Below are positions 10,158 to 17,690 of a stretch of DNA of 38,486 nucleotides, in pieces. This DNA is from Iodobacter sp. (GTDB taxonomy: Bacteria > Pseudomonadota > Gammaproteobacteria > Burkholderiales > Chitinibacteraceae). Both the position numbers and the translations under genes were made by a program. The first letter of the stretch is position 1. Each line of letters begins with the position of its first letter. The stretch lies in the NCBI RefSeq assembly GCF_025352645.1, contig NZ_JANXSO010000015.1:1-38486 (forward strand). Reading direction: 5' to 3'. Below the pieces are notes generated by a model. The model was not told the DNA's origin, made no database searches, and worked only from the letters and a program-made list of their open reading frames with translations.

Positions 10158-10554
10158 CGCGTGAGACACCTAGATGATGCTGAACTTTTATCCTAGACAG
10201 AATTGTATTAGTCTTTGCGTTAATCACGCTATGAGCGGCTAAAAGGATGATTTATTTTAGCTTCATCCAATCATAGAGCAATAAAATTAATGGGTGAGAG
10301 CCCTGCTTAAACTAACTAAGTGCAATGTCAGTTTTATTGGAAGTGATTGATGTTTAATGAGGGTAAGTGATCATTAATAATTCTTTATTGATTGTTGTAA
10401 GCGGTACAGGCAAATATTTTGCAGTGCCGCTTATTTTAATAATGAGCCTGATTATGCCTCTTGCTTACCTTCATCATCAATATCGCAGGGCGCGTGAAAT
10501 CCGTGTATTTATTGAGTAAGGGGCATAACCAAGGCAATTAAAGTATAAAGTCAT
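10158..10554. other. Intergenic region between two minus-strand genes
   Basis: About 385 AT-rich bases upstream of the chemoreceptor and downstream of the patatin-like gene. It holds one possible short plus-strand membrane-peptide ORF (10367-10519, listed separately). I see no clear terminator or repeat. Confidence 0.5.
10367..10519 (+). CDS. Possible 50-residue single-pass membrane peptide
   Basis: A GTG at 10367, with GAGGG about three bases upstream, opens 50 codons ending in TAA at 10517-10519. The predicted product has one strongly hydrophobic stretch, YFAVPLILIMSLIMPLAYL, then a basic tail HHQYRRAREIRVFIE. A membrane span plus positively charged cytoplasmic tail is typical of small bacterial membrane proteins. 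The non-ATG start and tight ribosome-site spacing are weaknesses. It lies antisense to its neighbours. Function unknown. It may be a chance ORF. Confidence 0.3.
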   Translation: MIINNSLLIVVSGTGKYFAVPLILIMSLIMPLAYLHHQYRRAREIRVFIE

Positions 10555-11559
10555 TTATTTAAATAAATGCTCTAGATTTTTTTTGGAATAGCGCTTAGCC
10601 GCTTCATATCCAGTTTGATAAAGCCTATCCATATTACTTTTTGACCAATCAAACACATCGGGTAAGTGCTCTTCAGCAATAGCATCGATCAAAGGCACCT
10701 TATGTAAGGTAATGCCATCACTATGGAATGCTTCAAATAATTTAATATCATCACGGGCGATTTCTACCAGCGGGGTAATAATAGACATCACCCAAGCGTC
10801 GTAAAGGTCTTTAGGTTTACGTAACAGTTTTTCTGCACCCAATAAATCAAAAACAATAATTTCTTCTAATTCTGGGTAGTTTTTGCGTAAATCTTTAAAA
10901 TTTAAGCAATCAATCGCTGCACCTTCAATATAGAAATCACCGTTTATTTCAGTGGGGGGATATAAATAGGGGAAAGATAGCGCGGCTTGTAAATGGAGTA
11001 CATCTATTTGGCTGCGCGACCAGTTCTCCATTTGATGCTGGCTAAGGTTATAGGCATTTATCCAAAAATCGGGGCCAGCTTGCTGTAGAGCATTAAAGTC
11101 GATGATTTGGTCGGCAAAGGGAATATGAGCACACAGGCCAAGTGAATCGCTGCTTAAATTACTTGGGCTAGCGCTAGCGAGTGCAAGGCTGGCTCCATCT
11201 TTAAGCGTTTGTGCCAAGGTATGAGTTGCAGGCCATTGCTGCATCATTTTCAGTATTGGGTTGGTGTTAAGTGCTTGGCGGTATGCTTCTGCCATTGGGC
11301 CGGGCTTATGAAAAACCTTAAAATTCACTGGAAAAGCACGGTAGATAAAATCTGCTACACCCATTTCTTTTAAGCTACGCAAAGTGCTTACAACATCACC
11401 GTTCTTCGGGGCAATATACATTAAACCCAGTAAACCGCCTGCCCCCGCCGTAGAGATCACATCAACATGAACACCTAGCTCATGAAAGGCTTCTAAAGCG
11501 CCTGCAAGCAAGGTGGCATTGGGTGCGCCTCCACTAATGATTAATGCTGTCCGTGCCAT
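10555..11559 (-). CDS. Patatin-like phospholipase-fold protein lacking the canonical catalytic dyad
   Basis: 334 residues with the layout of bacterial patatin-like proteins: an N-terminal strand and glycine loop (ALIISGGAPNATLLAGALEAF), the nucleophile-elbow region (HVDVISTAGAGGLLGLMY), and the Asp-loop region (GDFYIEGAAIDCLNF). The usual residues are missing. The oxyanion loop GGGxRG reads SGGAPNA. GxSxG reads TAGAG, so the Ser position is Gly39. The DG(A/G) Asp is Glu212. The fold call rests on these three correctly ordered landmarks and on length, so it is moderately sure. Hydrolase activity by the usual mechanism looks unlikely. No signal peptide is visible. It is divergent from the small gene at 11723. 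The role is unknown. Confidence 0.65.
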   Translation of the reverse strand: MARTALIISGGAPNATLLAGALEAFHELGVHVDVISTAGAGGLLGLMYIAPKNGDVVSTLRSLKEMGVADFIYRAFPVNFKVFHKPGPMAEAYRQALNTNPILKMMQQWPATHTLAQTLKDGASLALASASPSNLSSDSLGLCAHIPFADQIIDFNALQQAGPDFWINAYNLSQHQMENWSRSQIDVLHLQAALSFPYLYPPTEINGDFYIEGAAIDCLNFKDLRKNYPELEEIIVFDLLGAEKLLRKPKDLYDAWVMSIITPLVEIARDDIKLFEAFHSDGITLHKVPLIDAIAEEHLPDVFDWSKSNMDRLYQTGYEAAKRYSKKNLEHLFK

Positions 11560-11722
11560 AACTGTCTCTTTTTAAAAGTTTCCTTACTTATACCTTTAGA
11601 TAAATCTTGCTGCAATGCCATAAATCTCTTGCGGGGTGAATGGGCTAATTTCTCATTCACGGTGGGGGAGTTTAAATCTGCTAGAACATAGTAAGAGTTG
11701 TTCATTTTTAGGGAGATTTATC

Positions 11723-12103
11723 ATGGATATTAAGAGTCCACGTGGCAATGTCAGTATTATGTCCCGCGTTGATTTTATTCGTATGGCATCCTCGACGATG
11801 AGCGATGCTGTTTTATTCCTTACCTACGACACAACAGATGAGCGCACTACAAAATCTCGCAGTGCTTTAATTGATTATCTAAGTGATGCAGGAATGATCA
11901 CGGTTGCACAGGCGGTGGAGGTGCACCACTCCATTGTGATGTTTGAGCTAGCGAGCGACGCGGTAAGAGCTTGGCAGCAAATTAACGATCACAGCCACGC
12001 CGTGGCAGCGCATGTTTTCTGGAAAGGTTTGCAAGACGATGCCGTGCATTCTGCCGTGATCAAAGCGCGGCCCAAAGAAGTGAGCCCATTGGCACACCAT
12101 TAA
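11723..12103 (+). CDS. Uncharacterised 126-residue protein
   Basis: I do not recognise the family. The ATG at 11723 is chosen because AGGGAGA lies just upstream. The frame stays open to 11636, but that extension has no ribosome site. The product begins MDIKSPRGNVSIMSRVDFIR, is soluble, mixed alpha/beta by composition, and ends in a His-containing tail (VSPLAHH). HHSIVMFELASDAVRAWQQINDHSHAVAAHVFW suggests a ferredoxin-like or antibiotic-monooxygenase-like small fold, but that is only an impression. It stands alone and divergent from the patatin-like gene. Confidence 0.6.
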   Translation: MDIKSPRGNVSIMSRVDFIRMASSTMSDAVLFLTYDTTDERTTKSRSALIDYLSDAGMITVAQAVEVHHSIVMFELASDAVRAWQQINDHSHAVAAHVFWKGLQDDAVHSAVIKARPKEVSPLAHH

Positions 12104-12176
12104 GCTAGCTTGCATGCTGATAAAACGCAGTACATAAAAACACGGCCTACAAACCATAGAAAGACCTGTAAATATC

Positions 12177-12199
12177 GTAGGGGCGCTGCTTGCTGCGCC
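12177..12199 (+). repeat. GTAG-type REP palindrome
   Basis: GTAG at 12177-12180 is followed directly by a palindrome (GGCGC-TGCTTGCT-GCGCC). This matches the layout of GTAG-headed REP elements mobilised by RAYT transposases in other proteobacteria. No RAYT gene is in the window. Confidence 0.55.
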
Positions 12200-12244
12200 A
12201 TTCTGAACAAGAAGCCCTAATACCGCTGCGTAATATTACTTGTT

Positions 12245-12275
12245 CAGCAAAAAGGCCCAGCTACTGCTGGGCCTT
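12245..12275 (-). terminator. Rho-independent terminator of the MBL-fold gene
   Basis: A perfect ten-pair stem AAGGCCCAGC / GCTGGGCCTT (12252-12261 and 12266-12275) with a four-base loop. Read on the minus strand it is followed by TTTTT. It lies about 30 bases past the stop codon of the gene ending at 12307. Confidence 0.88.
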
Positions 12276-12306
12276 GTGCATGGCTTAAACTAATTAAGCC
12301 GTGGTT

Positions 12307-13185
12307 TTACCACTTCATTTCGCCTTTGTTTACTTTAGCGCCAATTTCTAGTGCCATGCCAAGGCCAGCATTTGGATAGCGTTTTTTCATGGCCGCAATC
12401 AGTGCCGCCGAATCTTTTGCTTTGGCTAATTCAAGATCGTAGGCTTTGAGGTATTCACGGTTGTATTGCAAGTGCTCAACGGTGAAAGTAGTGCCCGCTT
12501 TAAAGTGGCCAGGAATCACCACCTCAGGCTTCAGCTCTTCCATTTTATCTAGCACTTTTAGCCATTGAGCGCGCTTAGCCACAGATGCATCATCGGCTGT
12601 CCACAGGTGGAAATTACCAAATACCGATACGCCACCTGCAATGGTTCTGATTGATGGAATCCAGACAAAGCTGTGTTCGGCGTTATCGCCATCTAAGCCC
12701 ATTACTTCTAGTTTTTCGCCATCAATAGTCAGCGTATTACCTGATAGCTGAGCGGGTACGACTGGATTCTTAGGCGCGTTAGTTCCTAAAATCGGGCCCC
12801 AATAAGCAATTTTCTTTTTTAGGGTCTGTTGAATATGCGCGATGGTTGGTGCGCTTGCCACCACTTTTACCTCTGGGAATGCTTGGGTAATGACTTCTAA
12901 GCCAAAGTAGTAATCAGGATCGCCGTGGCTGATGTAAACCGTAGTCAGTTTTTTGCCGCTGGCTAACACATTAGCCACCACGCGGTGCGCATCGGCCAAA
13001 GTGAATTGAGCATCGATCAGAATAGCTTCTGTTTTACCTGTGATCAGGGTAGACGCTACACCAAAGGTGCTTGGATCTGGGTTGGCATAAACTTCTAGCT
13101 TCAAAGGCGCTTCAGCGGCGTGAGCCGTGGCGGCTACGCCAAGCGCAAGTGCGAGGGTGGTTAAAACAGCGGCTGGTTTGAACAT
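12307..13185 (-). CDS. Exported metallo-beta-lactamase-fold protein with atypical metal ligands
   Basis: 292 residues with a clear Sec signal peptide (MFKPAAVLTTLALALGVAA, cleaved after AHA near residue 23). The MBL fold is seen from ILIDAQFT, TTVYISHGDPDYYFG, DGDNAEHSFVWIP, AGGVSVFGNFHLW and VVIPGHFKAG. The usual HxHxDH reads H87-G-D89-P-D91-Y92, and the AGD strand that supplies the bridging Asp reads AGG. The final His of PGHF remains. The H-x-D-x-D spacing resembles the diiron-ligand arrangement of flavodiiron/ODP-type MBL proteins, so a different metal site is possible. It is divergent from a LysR gene, a common regulator-target layout. It ends in a good terminator. Substrate unknown. Confidence 0.82.
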   Translation of the reverse strand: MFKPAAVLTTLALALGVAATAHAAEAPLKLEVYANPDPSTFGVASTLITGKTEAILIDAQFTLADAHRVVANVLASGKKLTTVYISHGDPDYYFGLEVITQAFPEVKVVASAPTIAHIQQTLKKKIAYWGPILGTNAPKNPVVPAQLSGNTLTIDGEKLEVMGLDGDNAEHSFVWIPSIRTIAGGVSVFGNFHLWTADDASVAKRAQWLKVLDKMEELKPEVVIPGHFKAGTTFTVEHLQYNREYLKAYDLELAKAKDSAALIAAMKKRYPNAGLGMALEIGAKVNKGEMKW

Positions 13186-13319
13186 GGTTTATTTCCTGTA
13201 TTAAGTGTGGTCTGGCAATGGACGCTAGATTAGTTGTATACCGTGCGCAGAAAAACCCCAAATCAGGCGCTAGTTTGTTGCATAATTCGATCTAATAGAA
13301 ATTTTAAAGGGCGCTGGGG

Positions 13320-14243
13320 ATGGATAGATTAAGCGCGATGCGGGTGTTTATTGAGGTGGTGGATCAAGGTAGCTTAACGGCAGCTGCGGATAAGCTGGAT
13401 ATGTCGCGGGCGATGGTGTCGCGTTATTTGGCGGAGTTGGAAAGCTGGCTAGGAGTGCGCTTATTGCATCGCTCTACGCGTAGCGTTGGCTTAAGTAGTG
13501 CTGGGCAAGAAGCTTTGCCACGTTGCCGTAAAATGCTGGAATTGGCCGAAGATGTGCAGGGAATCACCCTGAATCAAAATGCTGCACCGCATGGCTTGAT
13601 TCGCGTGGCGAGTAGTAATTCATTTGCACAATCCCACCTAGCCGCCGCTGCTGCTGCGTTTGTGGCAAAATATCCGCAAACGCAGGTTGAGCTGATTGTA
13701 GGGGACAGAAGCATTAATTTAGTGGATGAGCGTATCGATTTGGCGATTCGCATCACCAATGATTTAGACCCTAATCTGATTGCTCGTAAATTAAGCATTT
13801 GTCGCTCCGTCGTCTGCGCCGCCCCAGCGTATATTGCTAAGCACGGCATGCCGCAGCAGCCTGATGATTTATTACGGCATCAATGCTTAAATCATGCATT
13901 TTTTGGTAAAAATGGTTGGGGCTTTTCTAAGGATGGCCAAGCTTTTTTGGTGCCTGTGAGTGGTGCAATTAGTGCGAATGATGCAAATGTGATTTTGCAA
14001 GCCGCATTGGCAGGAGCGGGCATTGCCCATCAACCTACTTTTAGTGCGGCACCTTATTTAGAATCGGGTGAATTAGTGCAGCTTTTAGCTGATTATCACT
14101 CGGATGAGCTTGGTATTTATGGCTTGTATACGTCGCGCCGGCATATGCCAATTATTTTACGTAGCTTATTAGACTTCTTGGCGGAACGATTTGGAAATGA
14201 ACCATCGTGGGATAAGGCTATTAAAGTGGCTGGGTCTAAATGA
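13320..14243 (+). CDS. LysR-family transcriptional regulator
   Basis: 307 residues. The N-terminal winged helix-turn-helix is MRVFIEVVDQGSLTAAADKLDMSRAMVSRYLAELESWLGVRLLHRSTRS (quoted in pieces: GSLTAAADKLDMSRAMVSRY and LGVRLLHRSTRSV). A two-lobed effector domain follows, with DLAIRITNDLDPNLIARKL typical of the DhgM/AaeR-like CrgA subgroup. The start ATG follows GGGGA. It is transcribed away from the exported MBL-fold gene across about 130 bases, so that gene is its most likely target (inference). No inducer can be named. Confidence 0.93.
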   Translation: MDRLSAMRVFIEVVDQGSLTAAADKLDMSRAMVSRYLAELESWLGVRLLHRSTRSVGLSSAGQEALPRCRKMLELAEDVQGITLNQNAAPHGLIRVASSNSFAQSHLAAAAAAFVAKYPQTQVELIVGDRSINLVDERIDLAIRITNDLDPNLIARKLSICRSVVCAAPAYIAKHGMPQQPDDLLRHQCLNHAFFGKNGWGFSKDGQAFLVPVSGAISANDANVILQAALAGAGIAHQPTFSAAPYLESGELVQLLADYHSDELGIYGLYTSRRHMPIILRSLLDFLAERFGNEPSWDKAIKVAGSK

Positions 14244-14274
14244 CTATTTTTTAAAAAATAAACTTTTAATGTTG

Positions 14275-15024
14275 CTACTGCATGTGTTTATTAATAAGTG
14301 ATTTCAATTTTCCTTTTTTTTCTAATTGAATCAATTTTTCATTTACCATAGCTAATATTTTTTTTGAATCTGGCGCATTTTCCCCTATGGCAAAATGTGC
14401 TGGGACTAATTTTGCACCTAGGATTTTTTCTATTTTAAAAGTTCCTTTGGTAAAGCCGTATTCCTCTAAGCGTATCAGTGATTGTGCTACTTCAGTATAT
14501 TCTAATAGATAGTCACAGCGACCAGTGATTAATTTTTTTATGACTGATTCATAGTTATTCGCTGTTGTGTCTATATCTTTGCTATTAAACATATCATATG
14601 GATTATAATTAAAGCCATTTATCCCACATTTTGATAGCGTACTAATATTTCCTTGGCGCGGATGTTGGCTATTTAATGAAACTGAGCCAGGGGTTAAAAA
14701 CAAATAGGGAGTTGAGAAGATAAATTTTGTCTCCCGTTCTGGGGTGCGGCTGACGGCCATGGCTATCTGATAATTCTCTCCATTTTGCACTTCAGCTAAA
14801 CAACGTGGCCAAGGCAGAAGCTGTATCTCGATTTGATAAGCGGTGTTATCAAAAATTTTATGCAAAACATCAGCAGAGTAGCCCGTGATTGTTCTTTTTT
14901 GCCTATCTGCGTAGTAAGAAGAAGGCGGCCATTCTGATTGCCCTCCACAGGCACGCAGGGGCTTTGCTGCAAAGCATACGGCTGGGTAGAGCAGCAGTAC
15001 AATAAAAATGGCTCGTGGCATCAT
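14275..15024 (-). CDS. Periplasmic solute-binding protein, amino-acid type (SBP_bac_3)
   Basis: 249 residues with a signal peptide (MMPRAIFIVLLLYPAVCFA, cleavage before AKPLRACGG). The mature part has the family 3 pattern: EWPPSSYY, then TGYSADVLHKIF, LLPWPRCLAEVQNGE, AVSRTPERETKFIFSTPY, and later YLLEYTEVAQSL. These short stand-alone versions occur widely in betaproteobacteria and gammaproteobacteria without transporter genes. They may sense or bind amino acids rather than support uptake. No permease is nearby. It converges with the LysR gene, separated by 31 bases that include an A/T palindrome. Confidence 0.8.
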   Translation of the reverse strand: MMPRAIFIVLLLYPAVCFAAKPLRACGGQSEWPPSSYYADRQKRTITGYSADVLHKIFDNTAYQIEIQLLPWPRCLAEVQNGENYQIAMAVSRTPERETKFIFSTPYLFLTPGSVSLNSQHPRQGNISTLSKCGINGFNYNPYDMFNSKDIDTTANNYESVIKKLITGRCDYLLEYTEVAQSLIRLEEYGFTKGTFKIEKILGAKLVPAHFAIGENAPDSKKILAMVNEKLIQLEKKGKLKSLINKHMQ

Positions 15025-15197
15025 TTATTGTTATAACTTTACAGTTATGTATTGAGAATTATTTATATTTAGACGTCAAGTAGTCTAAACTAAGGCGGCG
15101 TTTGTTTATCTACTTTAGAACAAGCAGGTGAAATAATTGGAAAATGTGCTTAGGTCGGGAGCAAAGAAGTTGGGCATGGTTGATATCAACCACTGAG

Positions 15198-15899
15198 CTA
15201 AGCTTGCTCTTGAAAACGCGGCTCTGCTGATTTGTTTGATAAATCAATGTGTCTTGGTCCACCAGGCAGATTGAGCAATTGCATACTCATTTCCCCTAGT
15301 AGTTTTAACAGCGACTGGCCATCGTCACTTTGCTGGAGTAGCTGGAAGGGTTGATAGCTTGGCTTGCTACTTAAGTGCTTAAGCAAGTCTTCGGCGGTGC
15401 CCGCAAACTGTTGGTTGATCCCTCTCAAGGCATTGTTTGGGTTTGGCTGATGAGCTTGCTGTGTGGCGGTGCTGGCTGAAGCGGCTTCTACAATCGATTG
15501 GTAACGCACGTCTATTTCAAAATCAAATTGGCGGCCATCTGCGGTATAGAGTTTGCCTTTACCATTAAAGTGGCTGCTGTCCTCTAGCCTAAATCCTGCT
15601 GCAGAGCCTTCAGCGCTTTGCTGTGTGGCGGCGGCAAAGTTAGAGGAGCTGCTTAGTTCGGTTTTATCAAAGCTAAAAGTCATGCCCTTGGTAGCATCAC
15701 CAAACAGTTGCTTAGCAAAGCTTTGCATTAGGTTTTGTGCCAGATCGGTGGTGGCGCTGCCTAGATCTTGGCTACGCTTGGCAAGAATATCGCTCCCACT
15801 CTGTAGGGCTTGCTCCGCAGGCACAGGCTTGCTTGGGGCTGTGTTGCTCGGCATAAAGCGAGGAGCTGTATAGCTATTGAGTTGGGAGAGCGGGTTCAT
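15198..15899 (-). CDS. Uncharacterised protein with polar N-terminus
   Basis: 233 residues, no signal peptide or membrane span. The ATG at 15899 is preferred over a TTG two codons upstream, with AAGAGA as ribosome site. The first 100 residues are rich in Ala, Ser, Gln and Pro and probably disordered. A structured core follows, FNGKGKLYTADGRQFDFEIDVRY. Another flexible stretch leads to FQLLQQSDDGQSLLKLLGEM and LLNLPGGPRHIDLSNKSAEPRF. I cannot assign a named family. The low-complexity head and TADGRQFDFEIDV core resemble proteobacterial proteins of unknown function. It is divergent from the MFS gene. Confidence 0.65.
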   Translation of the reverse strand: MNPLSQLNSYTAPRFMPSNTAPSKPVPAEQALQSGSDILAKRSQDLGSATTDLAQNLMQSFAKQLFGDATKGMTFSFDKTELSSSSNFAAATQQSAEGSAAGFRLEDSSHFNGKGKLYTADGRQFDFEIDVRYQSIVEAASASTATQQAHQPNPNNALRGINQQFAGTAEDLLKHLSSKPSYQPFQLLQQSDDGQSLLKLLGEMSMQLLNLPGGPRHIDLSNKSAEPRFQEQA

Positions 15900-16049
15900 G
15901 GCCAATTCTCTTAGGGTTTTATTGCTTATCGGCTGAGATCAATGATTCTTTAGATATTTGTTTATTTTGAAAATACACCCAACCTTCCTACGCCAAGCCG
16001 ACTGCTAAAATGGCTGCTACTGTCTTATTTATTTCTCAGGAATTTTTGC

Positions 16050-17258
16050 ATGCTGAAATCGCTTAACCCAGAACGCCGTACTCAAGCCATACTTTTGGTT
16101 TTGATGCTGGTGATGTTTACCTCCATCGCCGATTTTATGATTTTGATGCCGCTGGCCCCAGATTTAATGCACGAAATGCATATTGATACGGCGCGTTTTG
16201 GTTTGTTGGTTTCAGCCTATTCTTTGGCGGCTGGTGTGGCGTCTTTATTGGCGGCATCGCTTGCGGATCGTTTTGATCGGCGGCAGGCCTTATTGTTTTG
16301 CTATGCGGGTTTGGTGCTGGCTACGCTTGCTTGCTCTTTAGCTACGGGCTTTTACAGCCTCCTGCTCGCGCGATGTTTAGCGGGTGTGTTTGGCGGAGTG
16401 ATTGGTTCGATTATTCTTGCCATTGTGGGCGATTTAATTCCGCCCGAGCGGCGCGGCTGGGCAATGAGTTGGGTCATGCTAGGCTTTTCTTTATCGGCAG
16501 TGGCGGGTGTGCCATTGGGCTTGTTTATTGCGGCGCACTCTAATTGGCGAATGCCATTTGTGGCTTTATCGGTGATGTGTTCTGTAATCTGGATTGGTGT
16601 TTTCTACCTACTGCCCGCAGTAAAAGGGCATTTAAGCAAGGGCATGCCTGCACAGGGCTTGTTGGCTGGTTATAAGGAGCTATTTGCAGATCGTAATCAC
16701 TGGTGGGCGTGTGGGGTAACGGCTTTACTCACCTTATCGGGTTTTTGCGTGATTCCCTACATTGCCTCAACGATGGTCAGCAATTCTGGCTTAAGTACGC
16801 ATGATTTGGTTTATATGTATTTGCTAGGCGGGGTGGCAACTTTGTTTTCTAGGCCGGTGATTGGTGGCTTGATTGATCGGCATAGCCCACGGCGTATTTT
16901 GGCTTACTTGGTGCTGGCAAGTTTTATTCCCTTGATCTTGGTAACGCAAACCTTTTCGCTTTCTGTGGCGTGGCATTTGCTGTTTTCAACACTATTTTTT
17001 GTTTTTGTCAGTGGCCGGTTTATTCCTGCAACGGCGATGGTTACGGGGGCAACTGCACCACAAATGCGTGGGCGCTTGATGGCGTTTAATTCGGCAACAC
17101 AGAACTTTGCCTCTGGCTTCGCGGCTCTTTTAGCTGGCTTGATCATGACGCAAACTGCAGAAGGCCGAATCTTAAATTTTGATTGGGTTGGATATTTAAG
17201 CTGCGTCTTTGGCTTAGCAGCGATATGGATGGCAAGAAGGGTAAAAGCGGTTTCTTAA
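16050..17258 (+). CDS. MFS drug/sugar efflux transporter (DHA1-like)
   Basis: 402 residues with about twelve hydrophobic segments, an inner-membrane proton-driven exporter of the major facilitator superfamily. Motif A appears as SLADRFDRRQALLF between spans 2 and 3. GVIGSIILAIVGDLIPPERRGWAMSWVMLG marks the span 4-5 region (given as GVIGSIILAIVGDLIPPERR). RPVIGGLIDRHSPRRIL is the second-half repeat of motif A. The pattern fits the arabinose-efflux/DHA1 group. The substrate is not readable. The start follows CAGGAA with good spacing, and a strong terminator follows the stop codon. Confidence 0.92.
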   Translation: MLKSLNPERRTQAILLVLMLVMFTSIADFMILMPLAPDLMHEMHIDTARFGLLVSAYSLAAGVASLLAASLADRFDRRQALLFCYAGLVLATLACSLATGFYSLLLARCLAGVFGGVIGSIILAIVGDLIPPERRGWAMSWVMLGFSLSAVAGVPLGLFIAAHSNWRMPFVALSVMCSVIWIGVFYLLPAVKGHLSKGMPAQGLLAGYKELFADRNHWWACGVTALLTLSGFCVIPYIASTMVSNSGLSTHDLVYMYLLGGVATLFSRPVIGGLIDRHSPRRILAYLVLASFIPLILVTQTFSLSVAWHLLFSTLFFVFVSGRFIPATAMVTGATAPQMRGRLMAFNSATQNFASGFAALLAGLIMTQTAEGRILNFDWVGYLSCVFGLAAIWMARRVKAVS

Positions 17259-17262
17259 ATAT

Positions 17263-17292
17263 AAAAAAGGCTGATTTTTATCAGCCTTTTTT
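17263..17292. terminator. Bidirectional Rho-independent terminator
   Basis: GGCTGAT-TTTT-ATCAGCC (17269-17286), flanked by six A residues on the left and six T residues on the right. It serves the MFS gene on the plus strand and can serve the small gene ending at 17334 on the minus strand. Confidence 0.93.
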
Positions 17293-17333
17293 GTGAGCAG
17301 AATGTAGGCATACGGCATGCTGTGCCTTGCTCA

Positions 17334-17549
17334 TTAATCAATAATGGCCACTAGATTGCCAATGTTTTCCTGTGTTTTCTCGCCCTTACTCCAGCAAACC
17401 CGCGCACTATTGCCTTCTATCTTCATTACTAAGCCATCAATTTTTTCTGAGCCATCTACTGTGGCAATCCGATTTACCCGGCTATGGATTGCAATGTTTT
17501 GTGATGCAGAAAAGAATAAATTGTATAGGTTGCTTAGTAATTTGATCAT
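17334..17549 (-). CDS. Small 71-residue protein with SH3/KOW-like C-terminus
   Basis: The start ATG at 17549 has GAG about eight bases upstream. A promoter overlapped by a palindrome lies upstream and a terminator follows, so this is very likely a real gene despite its size. The N-terminal 20 residues (MIKLLSNLYNLFFSASQNIA) are moderately hydrophobic. The rest, DGLVMKIEGNSARVCWSKGEKTQENIGNLVAI, has the alternating beta pattern of small barrel (KOW/Tudor/SH3-like) proteins. Function unknown. Confidence 0.65.
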   Translation of the reverse strand: MIKLLSNLYNLFFSASQNIAIHSRVNRIATVDGSEKIDGLVMKIEGNSARVCWSKGEKTQENIGNLVAIID

Positions 17550-17563
17550 GATAATTCTCGAAA

Positions 17564-17611
17564 ATATGTAGTATTACTACATATAATATAGGTGTATATT
17601 GCGTAGTACAA
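17564..17611 (-). promoter_or_regulatory. Promoter with overlapping palindromic operator
   Basis: For the small gene starting at 17549, a -35 TTGTAC (17606-17611) and a -10 TATTAT (17583-17588) are separated by 17 bases. A perfect 10+1+10 palindrome with half-site ATATGTAGTA covers 17564-17584. It overlaps the end of the -10 box and the expected transcription start. That is the classic position for a repressor. The half-site recurs at 29659-29683. Confidence 0.6.
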
Positions 17612-17690
17612 GTACATTATTGTGTAAATATCTACAAGGCATACTTATTTTTTGTAATGTTAAGTTAATGATTTTTAGATAAAAAATAAG

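Noticed and set aside
11636-11722. N-terminal extension of the unknown protein at 11723
   Set aside because: It has no ribosome site, whereas the ATG at 11723 follows AGGGAGA.
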